A stretch of DNA of 64,000 nt, taken from NCBI RefSeq assembly GCF_037975245.1, contig NC_092571.1, positions 24,688,564-24,752,563 of the forward strand, read 5' to 3'. This document shows positions 1 to 13,900 of this stretch, piece after piece; within the stretch, counting starts at the first letter, position 1; each line of letters opens with the position of its first letter. The position numbers were made by a program, and so were the translations under genes. The notes beneath the pieces are model-generated. The model was not told the origin of the DNA, did not search any database, and saw only the letters and a program-made list of their open reading frames with translations. The DNA is from Apostichopus japonicus (taxonomy: Eukaryota; Echinodermata; Holothuroidea; Aspidochirotida; Stichopodidae).

Positions 1-3000
1 TGAACTGCATATTATTTAACATTGAGTTGACTCATTAAAAGGTAAGATGTTTCATCGGTAAACCTGTCATGAGGTGAGGATCCAAAGTGTTTCTTTTTGG
101 TTTCCAATATACCTTCAGATTTTCACCTTAGATCATGTGATTTCATCAAATGGGGTGCTTAAAGTTACCTCAAGATGAGACCAAATATTAGCTATTAATG
201 GTCTTGTTTGAAAGTTTAACAAGAAATCTGATATATTCTTAACTTTGCATTTTCATAGTAAAATTTGCTGCAGGATTCTCTTTCTTGGTATATTGTTTTG
301 TTACCACTATAATGATCAATTCATGTTGTAATGCTTTGAGACGTAAATTTTCGTACAGAACAGTCATAACAGGAAATTGTCAATCGTGAAAAGTAATGTA
401 GCAAACATTCCCTCTGCCCCCATTCCCACCCTCCACCCCTACCCCTTCTCCTCTAATCGTCCACATCCTGTCCAACAAAGTGAGACTTTTTGATCACTTC
501 TCATCCCATGGCCTATGGTAGCATTTCAGCCCTTGCATACTCTTGTTTTTGTGGTATTAATGTAGCATGCATTGTTTACACATCCAGAAAGTTAAAAATC
601 AAATTCAAATAGTTTTACAGTGTTTGGTGAGTCTTTGATCGAAGACTGACAATGTTGACACCGATTGGGTTTGCTTTGTCTCCAAGTTGTGTTTTTGATG
701 TGTTGTGTTTTAATAGTTAGAGGAATCGGAGCTGTAGAGTATTTTCAATATCAAAACAGGATCTAGTAAAGGAGACTACAGCAGTTTGAGATAAAACAAC
801 AATTTAACCTGAAGAGTTAATTTCTGTGTACAAATAGACGTGTACAAATGGCCTGTAAACATGTGCGCAAAAGTAGATGCATTTAGAAACAATATCACTT
901 TTAAGCTCTCATGCATAGTTTATATTAAACCTTATCTATTTTAGAGAAAGAAAAATGTATTTTATTTTATCCAAAGGATCATGATGGTATATATATCTGC
1001 TGTTTTTATTAAATACCATATTGGTTTTTTTGTTTTTTTTTGCTTTGATACACATAATGTGACTGTTTGGTTTGTGCAAAGCCATTGTTATACATAAGTA
1101 TTGGGGATTATGAAGCTATGTATATAGTATTGCAAATGACCCTGTTTTTTTTCCCCTTTTGTGTGTTTCTTACCTTTTGTTGAAAGTTTGCTAGAATTTG
1201 TAAATATGTTCCACAAAATTTACAAAATGTATACTTCATTACATTTGTAGAGTTATATTATAATCTTTTGTACATATTTGTAGGTAAGATACAGATTTCT
1301 TAACTGAAACATTTTCAACTTTTTTTTTTTCTGAGAATGCTGTGTGAAGGTTTCAAGAAAATTAAATCTGCCTTTCGTGGCACAAACATCTGGAATCATT
1401 TGTTATGTAACATTTGTGTCAGTGAAAAAATAGCATGTAGCCCCACATAGTTGCTACTGTTTAACACACCCAATATAGTAGCAGAAAGTGTTCCCTACAG
1501 CCTTATTACAAAAATAACTTAAAACACCTGAGCCACTTGTTTCGGGGAGCTCGCATGGTACAAAATGCTTGTTTTGTCTTCTACCTTTGGTTACTTGCCA
1601 TAGGCATGCATATGAAATCTAGACTTAATCGTACTTGCAAACATCTCCTTTCAGTAGTGTTATAAACCACACTTTCAGTAGTATTTCCCTCTCACCATAC
1701 TTTATCACTGTCCATAACAGCTGTAAGATGTCATTGCTGATTTCAGCTATTACCAATAGGTTAAAGATTCTTTGCAAAGTACCATTAAAAGGTGATTTCA
1801 TTCTGACCATTAAATACAGGCAGTATCTTGAAGTCACTTTATCAATTTTCGCCATGTGACCATAACAACAGGTCAACAATTATCTGATCAGCTATAGATG
1901 AAGTGACAGAAATTGTCACAATATTTTCAAACTGGTAGAAATGGGGTGTCCATTTCTGGTTGCAGACTTCATATGTTAGCCGAATTTGACAAACACTGCT
2001 ATGATCTCTAGGGAGTAAACTAGTTCCTCTAGAGCAATTTGGTCAATGATAATGATCTTGTTGACAGTTTTGTGTTTTATAATCCTTCACCTCAAAGATG
2101 ATGTAGAATGCCAAAGTGCTAGCTCATTTGAAAACTCATTTAACATGTGATGCTTTAAAACTAAGAAATAGAATCTTGCAATATTATTGCAAATTAAGTC
2201 TTAATAGCCTAAAACTGATGAGGATAGCAAGACAACTTCCAAGAAGACTTCCTGCCATACTCTTCAACCACAAAACAAGTTTTAATACTTCAAATGATTC
2301 GAAAGAAACCACTTTAGTCATATCCTGAAATCAAAACTCACTGATAGTGTGCTACATAGCTTCCACTGATATTTTCTGCTGAATAATGAAAACAAACTTC
2401 ATATTTAGGTTATACTGCTTTTGTATGAGGCATCTGAGAAATATGTAACAGACGCTAGCATTGGCCAGCTGGAGAATGGGTTGAATGAGTAATAGGGTAT
2501 TAGGAGATCATGGAAAGATCATGGGAAGATCATGGGAAGATCATGGGAAGATCATGGATATATCATGGATGGACGACACCAGTGAGGTCTCATTTATACA
2601 ATTGAGATTCCATGCTGGCTTTAAGTCATCACGTCTGCTTTCCTAGCCATTTTGTTTAAAATCTTGACAAGCCCTTTGGAGACAGATCATTATTGGACCA
2701 TGAATATCAAAGACATGTTCAGAGTTACCCATGCAGATGTTGTCCATGTTCATTTAGACTCTCTCTATATAAGAGCTAGGGTAGGAGTAAGGGGAACCCC
2801 TTCCCCTCAAATCTCAATTTCTGCAAAAGAAAGGGGAAGAAAAAGATACATTCCAATTCTCCTTACTAATGTTTTTTAGTGTATTTGCAATCATTATGAG
2901 AGAACAAGAAATATCTAAAAATGCTGTAGCAACTGGTAGTCATCCTCCAGAGCTTGGCCCTCTTTGCAGCTCCAGTACCCCAAGTCAATACCAGTGTAGC

Positions 3001-3146
3001 CCCTTCCCCTCCCCTCTGACCACCCTAAAAAACAAAAAACCCTACTACTGTGCTGTATCTAGCTGCAGTAGCATCTGGAAAGTTCTTCTCTGTGATGGAT
3101 GGGATGGTAATTAGGTAGCAGATACGGTTCTCTGAATATGGAATGT
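1..3146. other. No gene recognised; AT-rich non-coding sequence
   Basis: Only short open frames without domain, codon or splice support. The first 1.5 kb, with T-rich runs and several AATAAA/ATTAAA-like words, could be the 3' UTR of a plus-strand gene lying to the left, but nothing coding confirms it. A short 12-bp tandem repeat lies at 2507-2565. Confidence 0.5.
2507..2565. repeat. Short 12-bp tandem repeat
   Basis: About five copies of the unit GATCATGGGAA(A), visible as successive GATCATGG words. No gene context. Confidence 0.75.
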
Positions 3147-3506
3147 TTAAAAGGCATTGAAGACTCGCCCCAAACCGCCATCTGAAAAAGTTAACTTTCT
3201 GTTGCTTGGAAGTGAAGTTTTTTACATGTCGCTACAAAATACAGACAGTAATGAAACGTAATACCTTGTTATCTTTTATCTAGACCTGAGATGTCCATCG
3301 CTGCTATGTACAGTGTTGTGGGTATTGACCGTAGCTGTATGTATTGACTGTACGACTAGTGTCTAATAACCGACGGTAGCAAGCTGTGTGTGTGTAGTTT
3401 CTGGGATCGATGGTGGTGTCTAACACTTCTGTTACACCTCATTCGAAACTAGGTCAGATTACCGGCATCAGACGTTTCTTTGTGCGCGATTCTTCAATGC
3501 CTTTAA
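3147..3506. mobile_element. TTAA-ended MITE, copy 1
   Basis: Starts TTAAAAGGCATTGAAGACTCG and ends with its inverted counterpart, GATTCTTCAATGCCTTTAA. A second copy at 22272-22639 is alignable over its full length with the same ends. About 360 bp with no coding capacity. TTAA at both ends suggests a piggyBac- or Kolobok-type target duplication; the superfamily is an inference. Confidence 0.75.
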
Positions 3507-4194
3507 GGGTCAAAACTCAAAAAACAAAAAATGGTCCATAACAAACAAAAGCGGTGCTCTTTTCATCATTTATTAAAAGCCATCTTATATCTACACCAAA
3601 AGTATACTCTGTTAATAGGAAAAGATAATGTTAATGATCTCACACGCCCATAGTGATTACATTTGCATGCGTTCATATTGACTATTAGCAGGGACTAAGT
3701 GAAGGGTAAAGTAACATCGCTTGATGATACCAAACTTCAGTGAAGGCAACTTTGTTCAGTTTATATCTTTATGACAAATTTGTGTCCACAAAGATCATCA
3801 AAACATTATGAAATATGTCTTTAAATACAAATGGATCATCCGAAACAATAAAAAAAAATTGTTCTGAAAGTTTGATCACAGTTTTTGAAACTTCATTGAA
3901 TGATATTAACATATCTAGCAATTTTTAGCATCACTATATAATCCCTTAAGAAATTAAAAAAACATACATTTTTCAAAGATGTCTAATGTCTTCGACCCAG
4001 CAATTAATATCCTTTGTACTCAACTTTTGCATAGATTGTGCAAATGTGTATTCCAGAAATGACTTCCCTTAATAGCTATCAACAAGGTACAAGACCAAGA
4101 AAATCACTAAGAAAAGACAGAAAAGTAAACAGGGAAACACAGCACCGTCCATTTGCAAACAAATTATCCTCTGATTAAGTAAGTCTGCCCAAAA

Positions 4195-4438
4195 GTGTTA
4201 GCTCAGTGGTTAATGCCGGTGCCTTCCAATCATAAGGTCCCCGGTTCGAGTCACTCTCAGATTAATGTATGTCGTCCAGTTACAGAGTTGTTGACAATTA
4301 ACAATTCATAATCATGGACGTTAAATATGAATGTAAGAGGCTGACTTCGGTCAGCTTGCGGCTGTGATAAGCCAATGAGGCTTCTTCGCGAGTTCCTGGT
4401 TGCAGGAGGATCTAATATACATACATAAACACAAAACT
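4195..4438 (+). mobile_element. tRNA-derived SINE
   Basis: Begins with a tRNA-like head: A box at about 4199-4218 (TTAGCTCAGTGGTTAATGCC) and B box GGTTCGAGTC at about 4244-4253. A SINE body of about 180 bp and an ACATACATAAAC-type tail follow. The anticodon arm is degenerate, so it is not a functional tRNA gene. Only one clear copy lies in the window. Confidence 0.7.
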
Positions 4439-7277
4439 CAATTGCTATAGACCATTTTAATAGGGTATACATTTAAAAACAAATTGTTAAGAACTGTTTC
4501 AACACAAAAGCAAATTTCTCAATATTATGTACATTGACAAACAAGCGCGGATGTAATGATTATTCAACTGCCCAAAGTTGAAGAATGTCTTTAAACCTGC
4601 AAACTCATTGGACATTTAAATAGTTCCAATGGAGAATGCATAATAGCGAAGAAGAAAAATAACAACAAAAACATGCGGTATGCTTTTGAAAGACTAAGCT
4701 TTACTGATCACTAAGCAATGCCTGGAGTAGCTTACAGCCCGATACAGAGTGGGGGGGGGGGGGAACTAGTAACCTGCACTAGTCTAGCCTGCAAGGAGCA
4801 TAGCCAACAGGTATGTTGACAATCTAGGAATGTGTTTTTGAGAATAGGAGGGAGGTAGAGAGACAAGTGGATGGGAGAGGATGGAGAAGGTGTAGTTACT
4901 GTTTCCAGAAGTTATGTATTTGAACTACTACAAAGGGGTGGGGGGGGGGGAAGGGAGCAATCACTGAATTGGTATTGTGAGTAAGTTTGGGGAAAGACAA
5001 CTCTTTGCCATTTCTTCACCCTTCCAACTTTCTTCCTCTCTCCCTTTCTCCCTTCTCCCTCTCCACCCTTCCCTCTATATCTATCCCTGCCCCCTTCTCT
5101 CTCAACACTCATGTAGCATCTCTCTCTCCTGTGAACAACAGCAACATCCAACTCAGACACTATCATTTTCCATCACCCAAAGTACATCTGCTCTTAGAAT
5201 TCTGAGTAAAATGTTTCTAAACTAGACTTAAATTTTCTTGTTTTACTACTTTTTTTTAGTACTTATTTTTTTGTGGAAATGGCAGTAAATCTCACAGATC
5301 ATCTGTTAACTTTCTGATTGACTAGCCTGAATTCACAAGTCGAACAAAGCAGTCATTTGTATTTGCCTTCCAAAAATGACACACCAGTTTCCATAACCCA
5401 CCAGATACAATGAAATAAAGCAGTGCAGTGCTATGCACAAACCCTATACAGTATTGCCAAAGGTGGGTACCATTAGCTGTTGATTAGACTTTACCAGTTC
5501 ACAGAAACAACAACTCTGCCCATATTCTTATATGCGAATTAAGATCTGCATTCTGCAGCACATAACAACTGTTGAAAGTGTGATAAAATTTGATTCTAGT
5601 TTGGAAGGTTACACAGGTTTTGTCACTAAATTTGTAACGATAATGCAACAAATAGTGGATTTTGTGCTAATATATTTTGTACCATTGGACAGAGACAAAC
5701 ATTGTGCAACAACCAACCAGCTGGCTTTCCAATAAATATATACACACTTTTAAAAACTAGATTATAAACCAAATGACCCAAAATAAAATATTTTACCTTC
5801 CCAGACAGATTTGGTCCTCCAAAAACCTATACCATACCAAAAACTTTCTTTCCTCCGAATAATATTTGAATAAAGGAAAAAATAAAAGCAGAAAAAAAAG
5901 GCAAAGTTTTTCAACAAGACCCATTAATAGGTTAAAGCTGCCAATTGGAAGAAAGATTTCAAAGGCATTAATTCCATTCACTGCTAACTAATTAAATCAA
6001 TAATTTTGATGAAGATAATGTATATCATTTGAACATTTTTGAATTATAAGAAATCGCTGCTAACTTTAAAAACTAGCTTGACAGCAATAAAATTAACCAC
6101 CCTGGCCCAGGGATGAGTGGTAAGAATTGTCACCACTGTGGAAAGACAAGAGTTCTCTGTCTGAGGCAGACAGACTTGGTCAATGCATCTACAGTGCTGT
6201 ACCTCAATAGAACAGCAACTCAAATTCATTGCCATTGTTTTGACCTTTAATCTGTGTTTCTCTAAACTTTCAAATTCTTAAAATCTGGAAGACATACATG
6301 AATGAGGGTTCAAGGTTCAATGATCCTGGATTGTAACTCAAGTCTTCAAAGCCGCAGATTCTAAAGGTTTTATTTATAGGAATTGACAATGCAAATATCC
6401 AATTCGACTGTTATTGATTTTATATTTATTTGTCCAGACTTATAAAAGGAAGGTTGAACAGCATGGCATGGCCTTGAAAGAAACGTATATTGGATTTATT
6501 TTAAGTACTGTAACATCCACTAGCTCAGTGTTTCCTAACCTTTTCCACTACTAGTATCCTCTAGCAATTGGATTTTTTTTTTTGGCAGTTCCTGTACCAG
6601 CCTTGGATGAATGCTTTTCACATATAAATTAATTATTTCTACCTATAGCTTCACAACCCCTAGAGTCCTGTCCTCACATGGATTCAAGGTTAAGAAACTC
6701 TGCACGACGCCCTCTATTGTTTTAGGGTGCTTCTGGAGATCGCCATTAAGATAATTGCTACCATAATCTATAACTTTAATTTATAAAAGATATAAAACAT
6801 TAATTAACATCTGTTAGACAGATTGTATCTCTGAGGATCATCCACACCAAAAGTAATATTTAATATCAGTACAAACCATATTTGAATAAAATTCAAAATA
6901 AAACACTGAGAAAAAGCGTAGCATATAAAGATGAACAAACTGATATTCCATATCAATAAGTTTGACGTTTAGTCGAAAAGATTATATCTCTTAAAAATAA
7001 CAGATTCGATGGATGGAAATAATAATAAAATTTTTCATCTAAACTGCATGATATCAATGAAGCCAAAGAAAGCTTAGGTCTTCCATTGAACATTGTTCTT
7101 CATTCCCCTCTTCGGCAATGACAATTTATATAAAACTTAATATTAACCAACCAAAATGATTTGCACTATGATCAAAGTATAAAGTCTCCATCAAAACATT
7201 GCAAGTCTAAGCAGAAATTTAAAAAAAAGAAAATTGCCTGCATATGGATGAGTTTTGAGCAGCAAAACTGATTCTTT
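4439..7277. other. Non-coding region downstream of the TMCO4-like gene
   Basis: No credible coding exon. Contains poly-G runs (4751-4763, 4938-4950), a pyrimidine-rich tract at about 5020-5130 and AT-rich sequence. The part nearest 7277 must include the 3' UTR of the TMCO4-like gene; its end cannot be fixed. Minus-strand AATAAA words occur at about 6369 and 6500. Confidence 0.5.
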
Positions 7278-7937
7278 TCAAATTTCTATACTATCTACTT
7301 CTGCAGTTAGAGCTGCATCAAAGTTCTGGGAAGTAGAGGTTCCTATCCCATAATTTCCAACATTGCCACCCTTCATTCCAGTTTTCAGACCAGCTCTTAG
7401 CTCTTCCTCCTCTGGCAATCTCTCAACTTTCAGACTTTGAGCCTTGTTTGCGGAACTTGAATCTTTGGAGGGAGGAAGTTCTCTGTTTCGCTCCGGTCGT
7501 CCTATTTCTACGTTACCTTGATCGTTTTTAACATCCGTCTCCTCCTGGAAGCTGCCGTGCTCCTCTCTTGTACCTCCGCCTACAACTGCCTCTGATATCT
7601 CCATCATCGACTGACTTCTCTTCTTGTCCTGCGTCGATCGGGATTGGAAGAGATTTAATGACGGACTCTTTGTGACGTCCGAGGAGAATCCAGTCGCCTC
7701 TTCCATCTTCTTTCGGGTCGGTGAGAGATTCAGATCCTTGGCGTCGATGCACAGCGTCTCCTCCGATTGATCATCTGATTGGGCCTCTTCCCCCGAATCT
7801 GGCGGCCGATCTTTCGTCAAGAGCTTTCCTTTGGTCAGTTTACTGAGGCAGGAAGATGTCCTTCTCTCTTTTTGCCTGATCCCCATTTCTTTCAGAATAA
7901 CGTCCATCTTGTTCGAATAGTCCAAATGACCGCTGAC
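7278..7937 (-). CDS. TMCO4: TMCO4-like terminal coding exon with long hydrophilic tail
   Basis: Encodes residues 506-724. It opens with VSGHLDYSNKMDVILKEMGI, the conserved end of the hydrolase region and probable catalytic His509, then about 195 residues rich in Ser, Glu, Lys and Asp with no predicted domain. That tail looks disordered and is not recognisably conserved. Stop at 7278. The acceptor is ATCACAG|GTCAGC at 7938; the open frame runs on into the intron to about 8120, but that part (Trp/Gly-rich, poly-C derived) is intronic. Confidence 0.85.
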   Translation of the reverse strand, partial: VSGHLDYSNKMDVILKEMGIRQKERRTSSCLSKLTKGKLLTKDRPPDSGEEAQSDDQSEETLCIDAKDLNLSPTRKKMEEATGFSSDVTKSPSLNLFQSRSTQDKKRSQSMMEISEAVVGGGTREEHGSFQEETDVKNDQGNVEIGRPERNRELPPSKDSSSANKAQSLKVERLPEEEELRAGLKTGMKGGNVGNYGIGTSTSQNFDAALTAEVDSIEI

Positions 7938-10900
7938 CTGTGATTGCAGATGGTGACCATCAAAGACTTTTAATAAATACTTGCTGTCGTAAACAAGAGA
8001 TGTAAACAGATTCCAAAAGTGCAGGGATAGGAAACAGTTAATAAACAAAAAAATATGATCTTTCATTTCTATCATGAGTGGTTCCCCTCCCACCCCCCCC
8101 CACCAAAAAAAAAACACCATTTCATTTTCTGCAATTGAACCACAATTCGAGCAGTTGCTGGTATCTCTTAGTGGTACCCCCCCCCTAAAAAAACAAGAGC
8201 ATCAATGATGCAGTATCTCAATACTGGAAGTTTTAATTTTTATTCCTAATTTCAAATCTTTGCTCTGTCTCTACAATTATCAATATCAATCATGTTACAA
8301 CAAATACATAACTTGCATTTTTGCTACTTTGCCACGAATAGTCTCTGCAGGTTACATTTTATCCTGCTAGTCTTGCCTTTAGCGCTCATTGACTGTTAGT
8401 CGAAAGAACGACATTGCAAGGTTTAGTAATGTCATAGAATACCTAAGAACTTGTTTCTTATGTGGTATCCTTCATCTTAGGTCAGTCTCTGTTGGACTTT
8501 TTGGTCATATAGTTTGACGTCAATGACAACAGCCAAATTAGAAGAGGCGAACAACTCGACCATATTCTTGATGCCTGCCTTGGGAGCTAGGCCTATTGAC
8601 CTACTGTATGTTACTGTAGTGGTGACTACCATCAAAACTGTGTCCATTTCTAGATATCAAAACAACCCACGTTTTTCCATCTCAATTTTTTGGACATGAA
8701 GATTTCATGGATTTATGACTTGGAAAAAAATAATGTAAAAGAAGATTACAAGTTTTTATATGCAAGTGATGGGTGGCCTCCTCTTCCCCTAATAGCCACC
8801 TCAGTTCCTCTCCATTTTGTTATTTTATTTTAATTCTTTGTACATTTGATGTCAAACATTACAGGTTCAAAAGAAAGCTAAACATACTTCATATAACCTT
8901 ATACATCTTATATCCTTATAAATAAAACATAACCTTATACAATTTTTATAGTCTTATAAAAGTTGTGATGCTATGGCCGGCTCCTCTTTTATACGTACCC
9001 ATCAAACAAACTTACCCTGGTCCTTCCTAGGAAAAGCTGTCTGAACACCAGTACAATGCTAATGTGGCTATCACTGAAAGCCTAATAGGCCTAGGTCTAT
9101 ATATTTTTTTTTTAAATGCACTAGGCCTACAGTAAGTAGCCTTCAGAAATACAAGAATGTGTATACATAATTATACAAAATACATGAAGGGCAATCAAAC
9201 AAACTTATCATGGCCCTTGCTCTGAAAAGCTACCTGAACACCAGTACTATCCTTAAATGGAATTCAGCAGTACAGAATGTAATTAGCATGCAATACACTA
9301 GCACCTCGCGTACCTAACTACACTACAGAAATTGGTCGCGAGCGTAGCCATTTTCGTGTAGCTGTTATGAGTCATAGCCAATCTGCTACAAAACAGACTT
9401 GGGGCGGGGCTTAATCATCAAAAACGGACCTTTTTACTAATAGTAGGGGCGGCAGCTCAGTGTTGTTTTAAGAAAGAAAAATCATTTAAACATCAGATAA
9501 AGCAAATAAAAGCCATAAAATGTCATATACAGGTAGTAAAATTCTTATTAATACCTACCTGTAAACAACAAATGAAAGTTTAAAATGTTAATAAAATATA
9601 TAATACATAGGACCCTATCTTAGACGATACCACTGTTGAAAGACAGTTCTATTCTATTCTCTTTCATAAAACATAAGTTTTGGAGCGTGTGCAAAACAGG
9701 TCTGCCAAAGTGTGTTTTCAGTCCAAATTGGCCCGATTTGGACATAAATCGGTGAAAAAGTCACAGAATGAGATACAATTCTGGAATAAAAAATAGTAAC
9801 TTTTGTTGGTCTATATGATATATTCTTGCTCTGGAAATTCCAGAGAAAAAGAACTTTGTTTGAAGACGCTGAAAAATTTTTAAGAGAAGAGAGAGTCCCA
9901 CTTACTGTTACAATATCTCTATACATGTAATGTATTGAGATAAAAACCTACAAGAAATGAAACTTTTCAATGTTTCTTGCAATCAAACAATTTTATGGCA
10001 ATTGGCTGTGGAATTATTCTTGATATGGAAATGATATAATTAACTTTTATACATGGAGTATTAGATAGACCCTATTCGTGAACACCAAACCCCTTACATT
10101 ATGACAGAACCAAGGGAGGTGGTATGAAACTGACCATGGGTACAGAAAGAGGGCTTCCATATTTTGTGCTGTCGTTACTTACAATTTCTGTGAGGTCTTT
10201 GTTGACCATAATGTCATGCTTCCATGGAACGGCATCCAGTCCCACGATGTTATTAACCTGAGCAGAGGCTGTCCTATACACAAACTGAAGTAGCCAATCA
10301 CCTCTATAGAAAGATAAAAAAAACATTTTTACTATATCATTATTGAATGGAAAGAGCAAAGAAATTGATGGCTAGTATGGGATAACAACCTGTGACATCT
10401 GGGCTACAAGGGCAGCGCTCTACCTACAGAGCTATTCAGCCCTTAGCTGGTGGCGATCCCCGTTTAGACATTTCTTTGCTGGGGGCGCTATTATGGTCGA
10501 CCTCTGTAACCGAGTACTGAATAAACATAGTATCGAGAATGCAGACTGAATATCTTGACATTCTCATTAATTATCATTAATCATCGAACCACCCAACTGG
10601 TAAATAGTGAAATAACCCCCTCTATTGTGGTCGGCCACCGTAACAAGGTACTGAATAAACAGAGTATCGAGAATCCAAACTGAATCTCTCGACATTCTCA
10701 TTAATGATCGAACCATCTAACGTAAACATCATTCCTAACCATTGAGGAGTACTACTAAAGACGATTTAAATATCTCAGTTTGGGGAACTGCATTGAGGAT
10801 GGCAGTAACACTGCTTGTTAACATTTGACCATTAATTCTCACCTGCAGTAGCCATTGTAAATCTTGCCTGCTACCACCCTGGGAAACTGTTCCCAGATAT

Positions 10901-13900
10901 CTCTATCAAATGGAACAGGTGCACCAAGAAGGTAGACATCTTGGATAATCCCTTCACATCCTGCAGGTTCAAACAGTGTATAGAGAAGTATTCACTGACG
11001 ATCTTATAAGTAACAAATGGCATGTCAAAAATATTAATATTATATTCTAATACCCTGGTGTTCAGGTGGGGCTCTTGAGCCTTTGCAGGAACCCCCAATT
11101 TATATATATATATATAAATATATAATGGGGGGGAGGGGGTCCTTAACAAATTTGGAAGGAGAACAAATTGCCCATTATTGTGGGAGAAAAAGGAAAAATC
11201 TGTGAACATAAATTTCTTCAAAGTTGCAAAATAAAACACAAGTTTTCTTCATCGGATATATTACTTTCCTGAAAACTTTCAAGGTCTCCTTTGCCTGACA
11301 GGACTCTATCTAATAAATATTTATGGGCGTGATTAGCATATGTCCAACCATAGCATTTATTGATCTGTTTAAATGGTCAGACTTTACCAAGATGGTCAAA
11401 TGTCTACTTCGCTAAAAAAAAGATTTTAACACTTAATTGCCTGAAGCCTGCCCATAGATACACTGCATGACTTTCCATGATGCTAACATAGCGTTTTACC
11501 ATTTTTTGTAAAAGCCAAGAATGAGCCTGAGGTCATTTAATGCCTTTGGCAATTACTGTTTTGACAAAGGAAAAAAAAAACAGTCACAATTCTCTCAAAC
11601 AGAGCACCAAGTGTTTGATAAATCAAAACAGCTTCACCCACTTCCATAAAGGAGTAGAAAAAGACAAGACTCTCACCTGTCCTGGATGCCAACTCCTTGA
11701 GACAGAAATAAATTGCCCTGGCACCCATGCTGAAACCGATGAGGGTTATAGGTCTCTTACCCTAACAGGGAAGCAAGAGAGAAAGGGGCATCACAAGCAC
11801 AAGCTTCAAAATATTATTGAACTTCACCAAAAGTTAATTCTTTCACCTACTGCTAGAGCCGATGGTTTTATCGCGCTGACATGAATATATTGAACACGAA
11901 AATGGAAAAACCTCTGACAGTTCTTTGTCATAATGGTTGAAAACATTTGTGAAATACATGATTTGGGGAATCCCCTGGTTCACCTCTCAAACTATGTTGG
12001 TTAATTAATACTGCAGATGATGGTAAAAATGTTAAACCAAATAAATCCGAAATATAAATTAGTAATTAAAATCTTCTTGTAGTCATGGGTGATATACAGA
12101 CCAGTGGCGTAGGAAGGTACTTTTGAGTGGGGGGGCTGAAGACTGATGGCCGGCCTGGGGGGAGGTTTAAGGGGAGGGTGTGTCCCCCTCCCCTTTGGAT
12201 TTTTTTTGAATTTCCAGGTGGCCTCAGATGCAATTTGGTGCAATATAGCACACTACAACACCCACTCCATTTTGTAACTAATTTTGCATTTTCACCTGGC
12301 CTTAGATGCAATTTGGTGCTCTAAATGAGATTTTTTTCTCATTTGGAAATGAAAAGGGGTTTTCTGACTTGCGGAGCGAGGGGGCGGAATGATACTTCCG
12401 CCCCCTCATATTTTTCACTGGGGGGCTGGCGCCCCCCAGCCCCCCGGTTCCTACACCCTTGATACAGACTAAACAAGTCTCCAAGATTAAGCCTTTGAGC
12501 ATTCGTTTATCTCTCTCTCTGTTTTTTTGTGGGTCATGTTTGGTGATTGTATGAACCCTACACAGGGCATGGCAAAAAGGAGAAAAAAATAATGAAAGTC
12601 TGTTTAATATTCTTCTTTCAAGAACATTATCTGCATGAATAAATAAATTCCTTCAAAATCAAAATTAAACTTGACTGTTGAACACTGAAACACATGGAGC
12701 CTTTCTTTGATGGATGATGGGTTGGGTGAAAATTAAAAGATTTTATTTTCTTCTGGTCCTACCTGTTGCCTCATTAGAAGCACTTCTGCTAACTGCTGGC
12801 CCACCTCAGCTGCTCTGTTGGTTGCAATACCCCAGGGATTGTCGATCGCTGTCAGAGATGCGTAGGCTGTGGCCGGTAGGGCGAGAGCAGCCATTAGACC
12901 TGACCAAACAAATAACAATACGCACAAATAAATTAGGTCATCATTCCATTTCCTTGCATCTATGAGGGTTATCAGTGACTGTCAGAGATGTGCAAATGTT
13001 GTGACCAGTTGGATAGAGAAAGAACAGCCATAAGACTGAACCAATAGGCATACAGAATGAAGATCACTGAAATGGTTGCTTGCAGTGTTTTTTCAATTTT
13101 ATTGCATGATCTACTCCCACTCCATCACTATCCCATCCCCAACCCCCCACTCTTAATATCCATGGCAATCTCGAACATCCATTTCATCACAAGTCAATTT
13201 CTGGAATCCTAAGAAAGCACTGTAAGGCAGCGGCGTAATGCCTATGGGCTCGGACGGGGCAAACCCAGGGGCCCCCGACCAAAGGGGGCCCCCGCTGCAC
13301 TGATGTACAGAACTTAGAAGAGGGGTACCCTTTTCTTTCTTTTTCTTTTTAAACGGCACGTTTTCGTTGGAAAAGAAACTATAAACGAGCCAATGGACAT
13401 ATTTTTCTGTGCGTGAATACGTTCGTCATAAATCATATGCCCCTGTAACTGCGAATCTTGTATCCTTCTTTCCGCACGACTGACTCAAGAGCCTGAGGTA
13501 CACACTGGAACTTGATAGGCTATGCTGGTACATATTATAGCGAAATCTAATCGATATGTTTGCTGACAAGAAGGCCAGGCTCAGTAAATTCAAGCTCTAG
13601 CCTTTCCAAGTTCTCCGGAACTTGGATACCATTTGTCCACAGGAGTTACGCCACGGGTGGAAATATACATGTTTATGTTAGTTGGACATTGGTCATTTGG
13701 TCTTATTGTCCTTTCAATCTCTTAATGTATTCTAGCTTTGCAACACATTTTTCATGTTTCCAGTATGACAGACAAGGCTGACCAAAAATGTGTCTTTGAA
13801 CGCAGATTTTCCCCAAAATCTCAGTCGATAAAATCACCACGAAATGTTCCATATACCGCTTAGATTGCACCAGAGAGCTTGTAGAACCCCAGAGCTACCA

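Noticed and set aside
4195-4262. tRNA-like sequence with A and B boxes
   Set aside because: No acceptor pairing or clean anticodon arm; a SINE body and tail follow.
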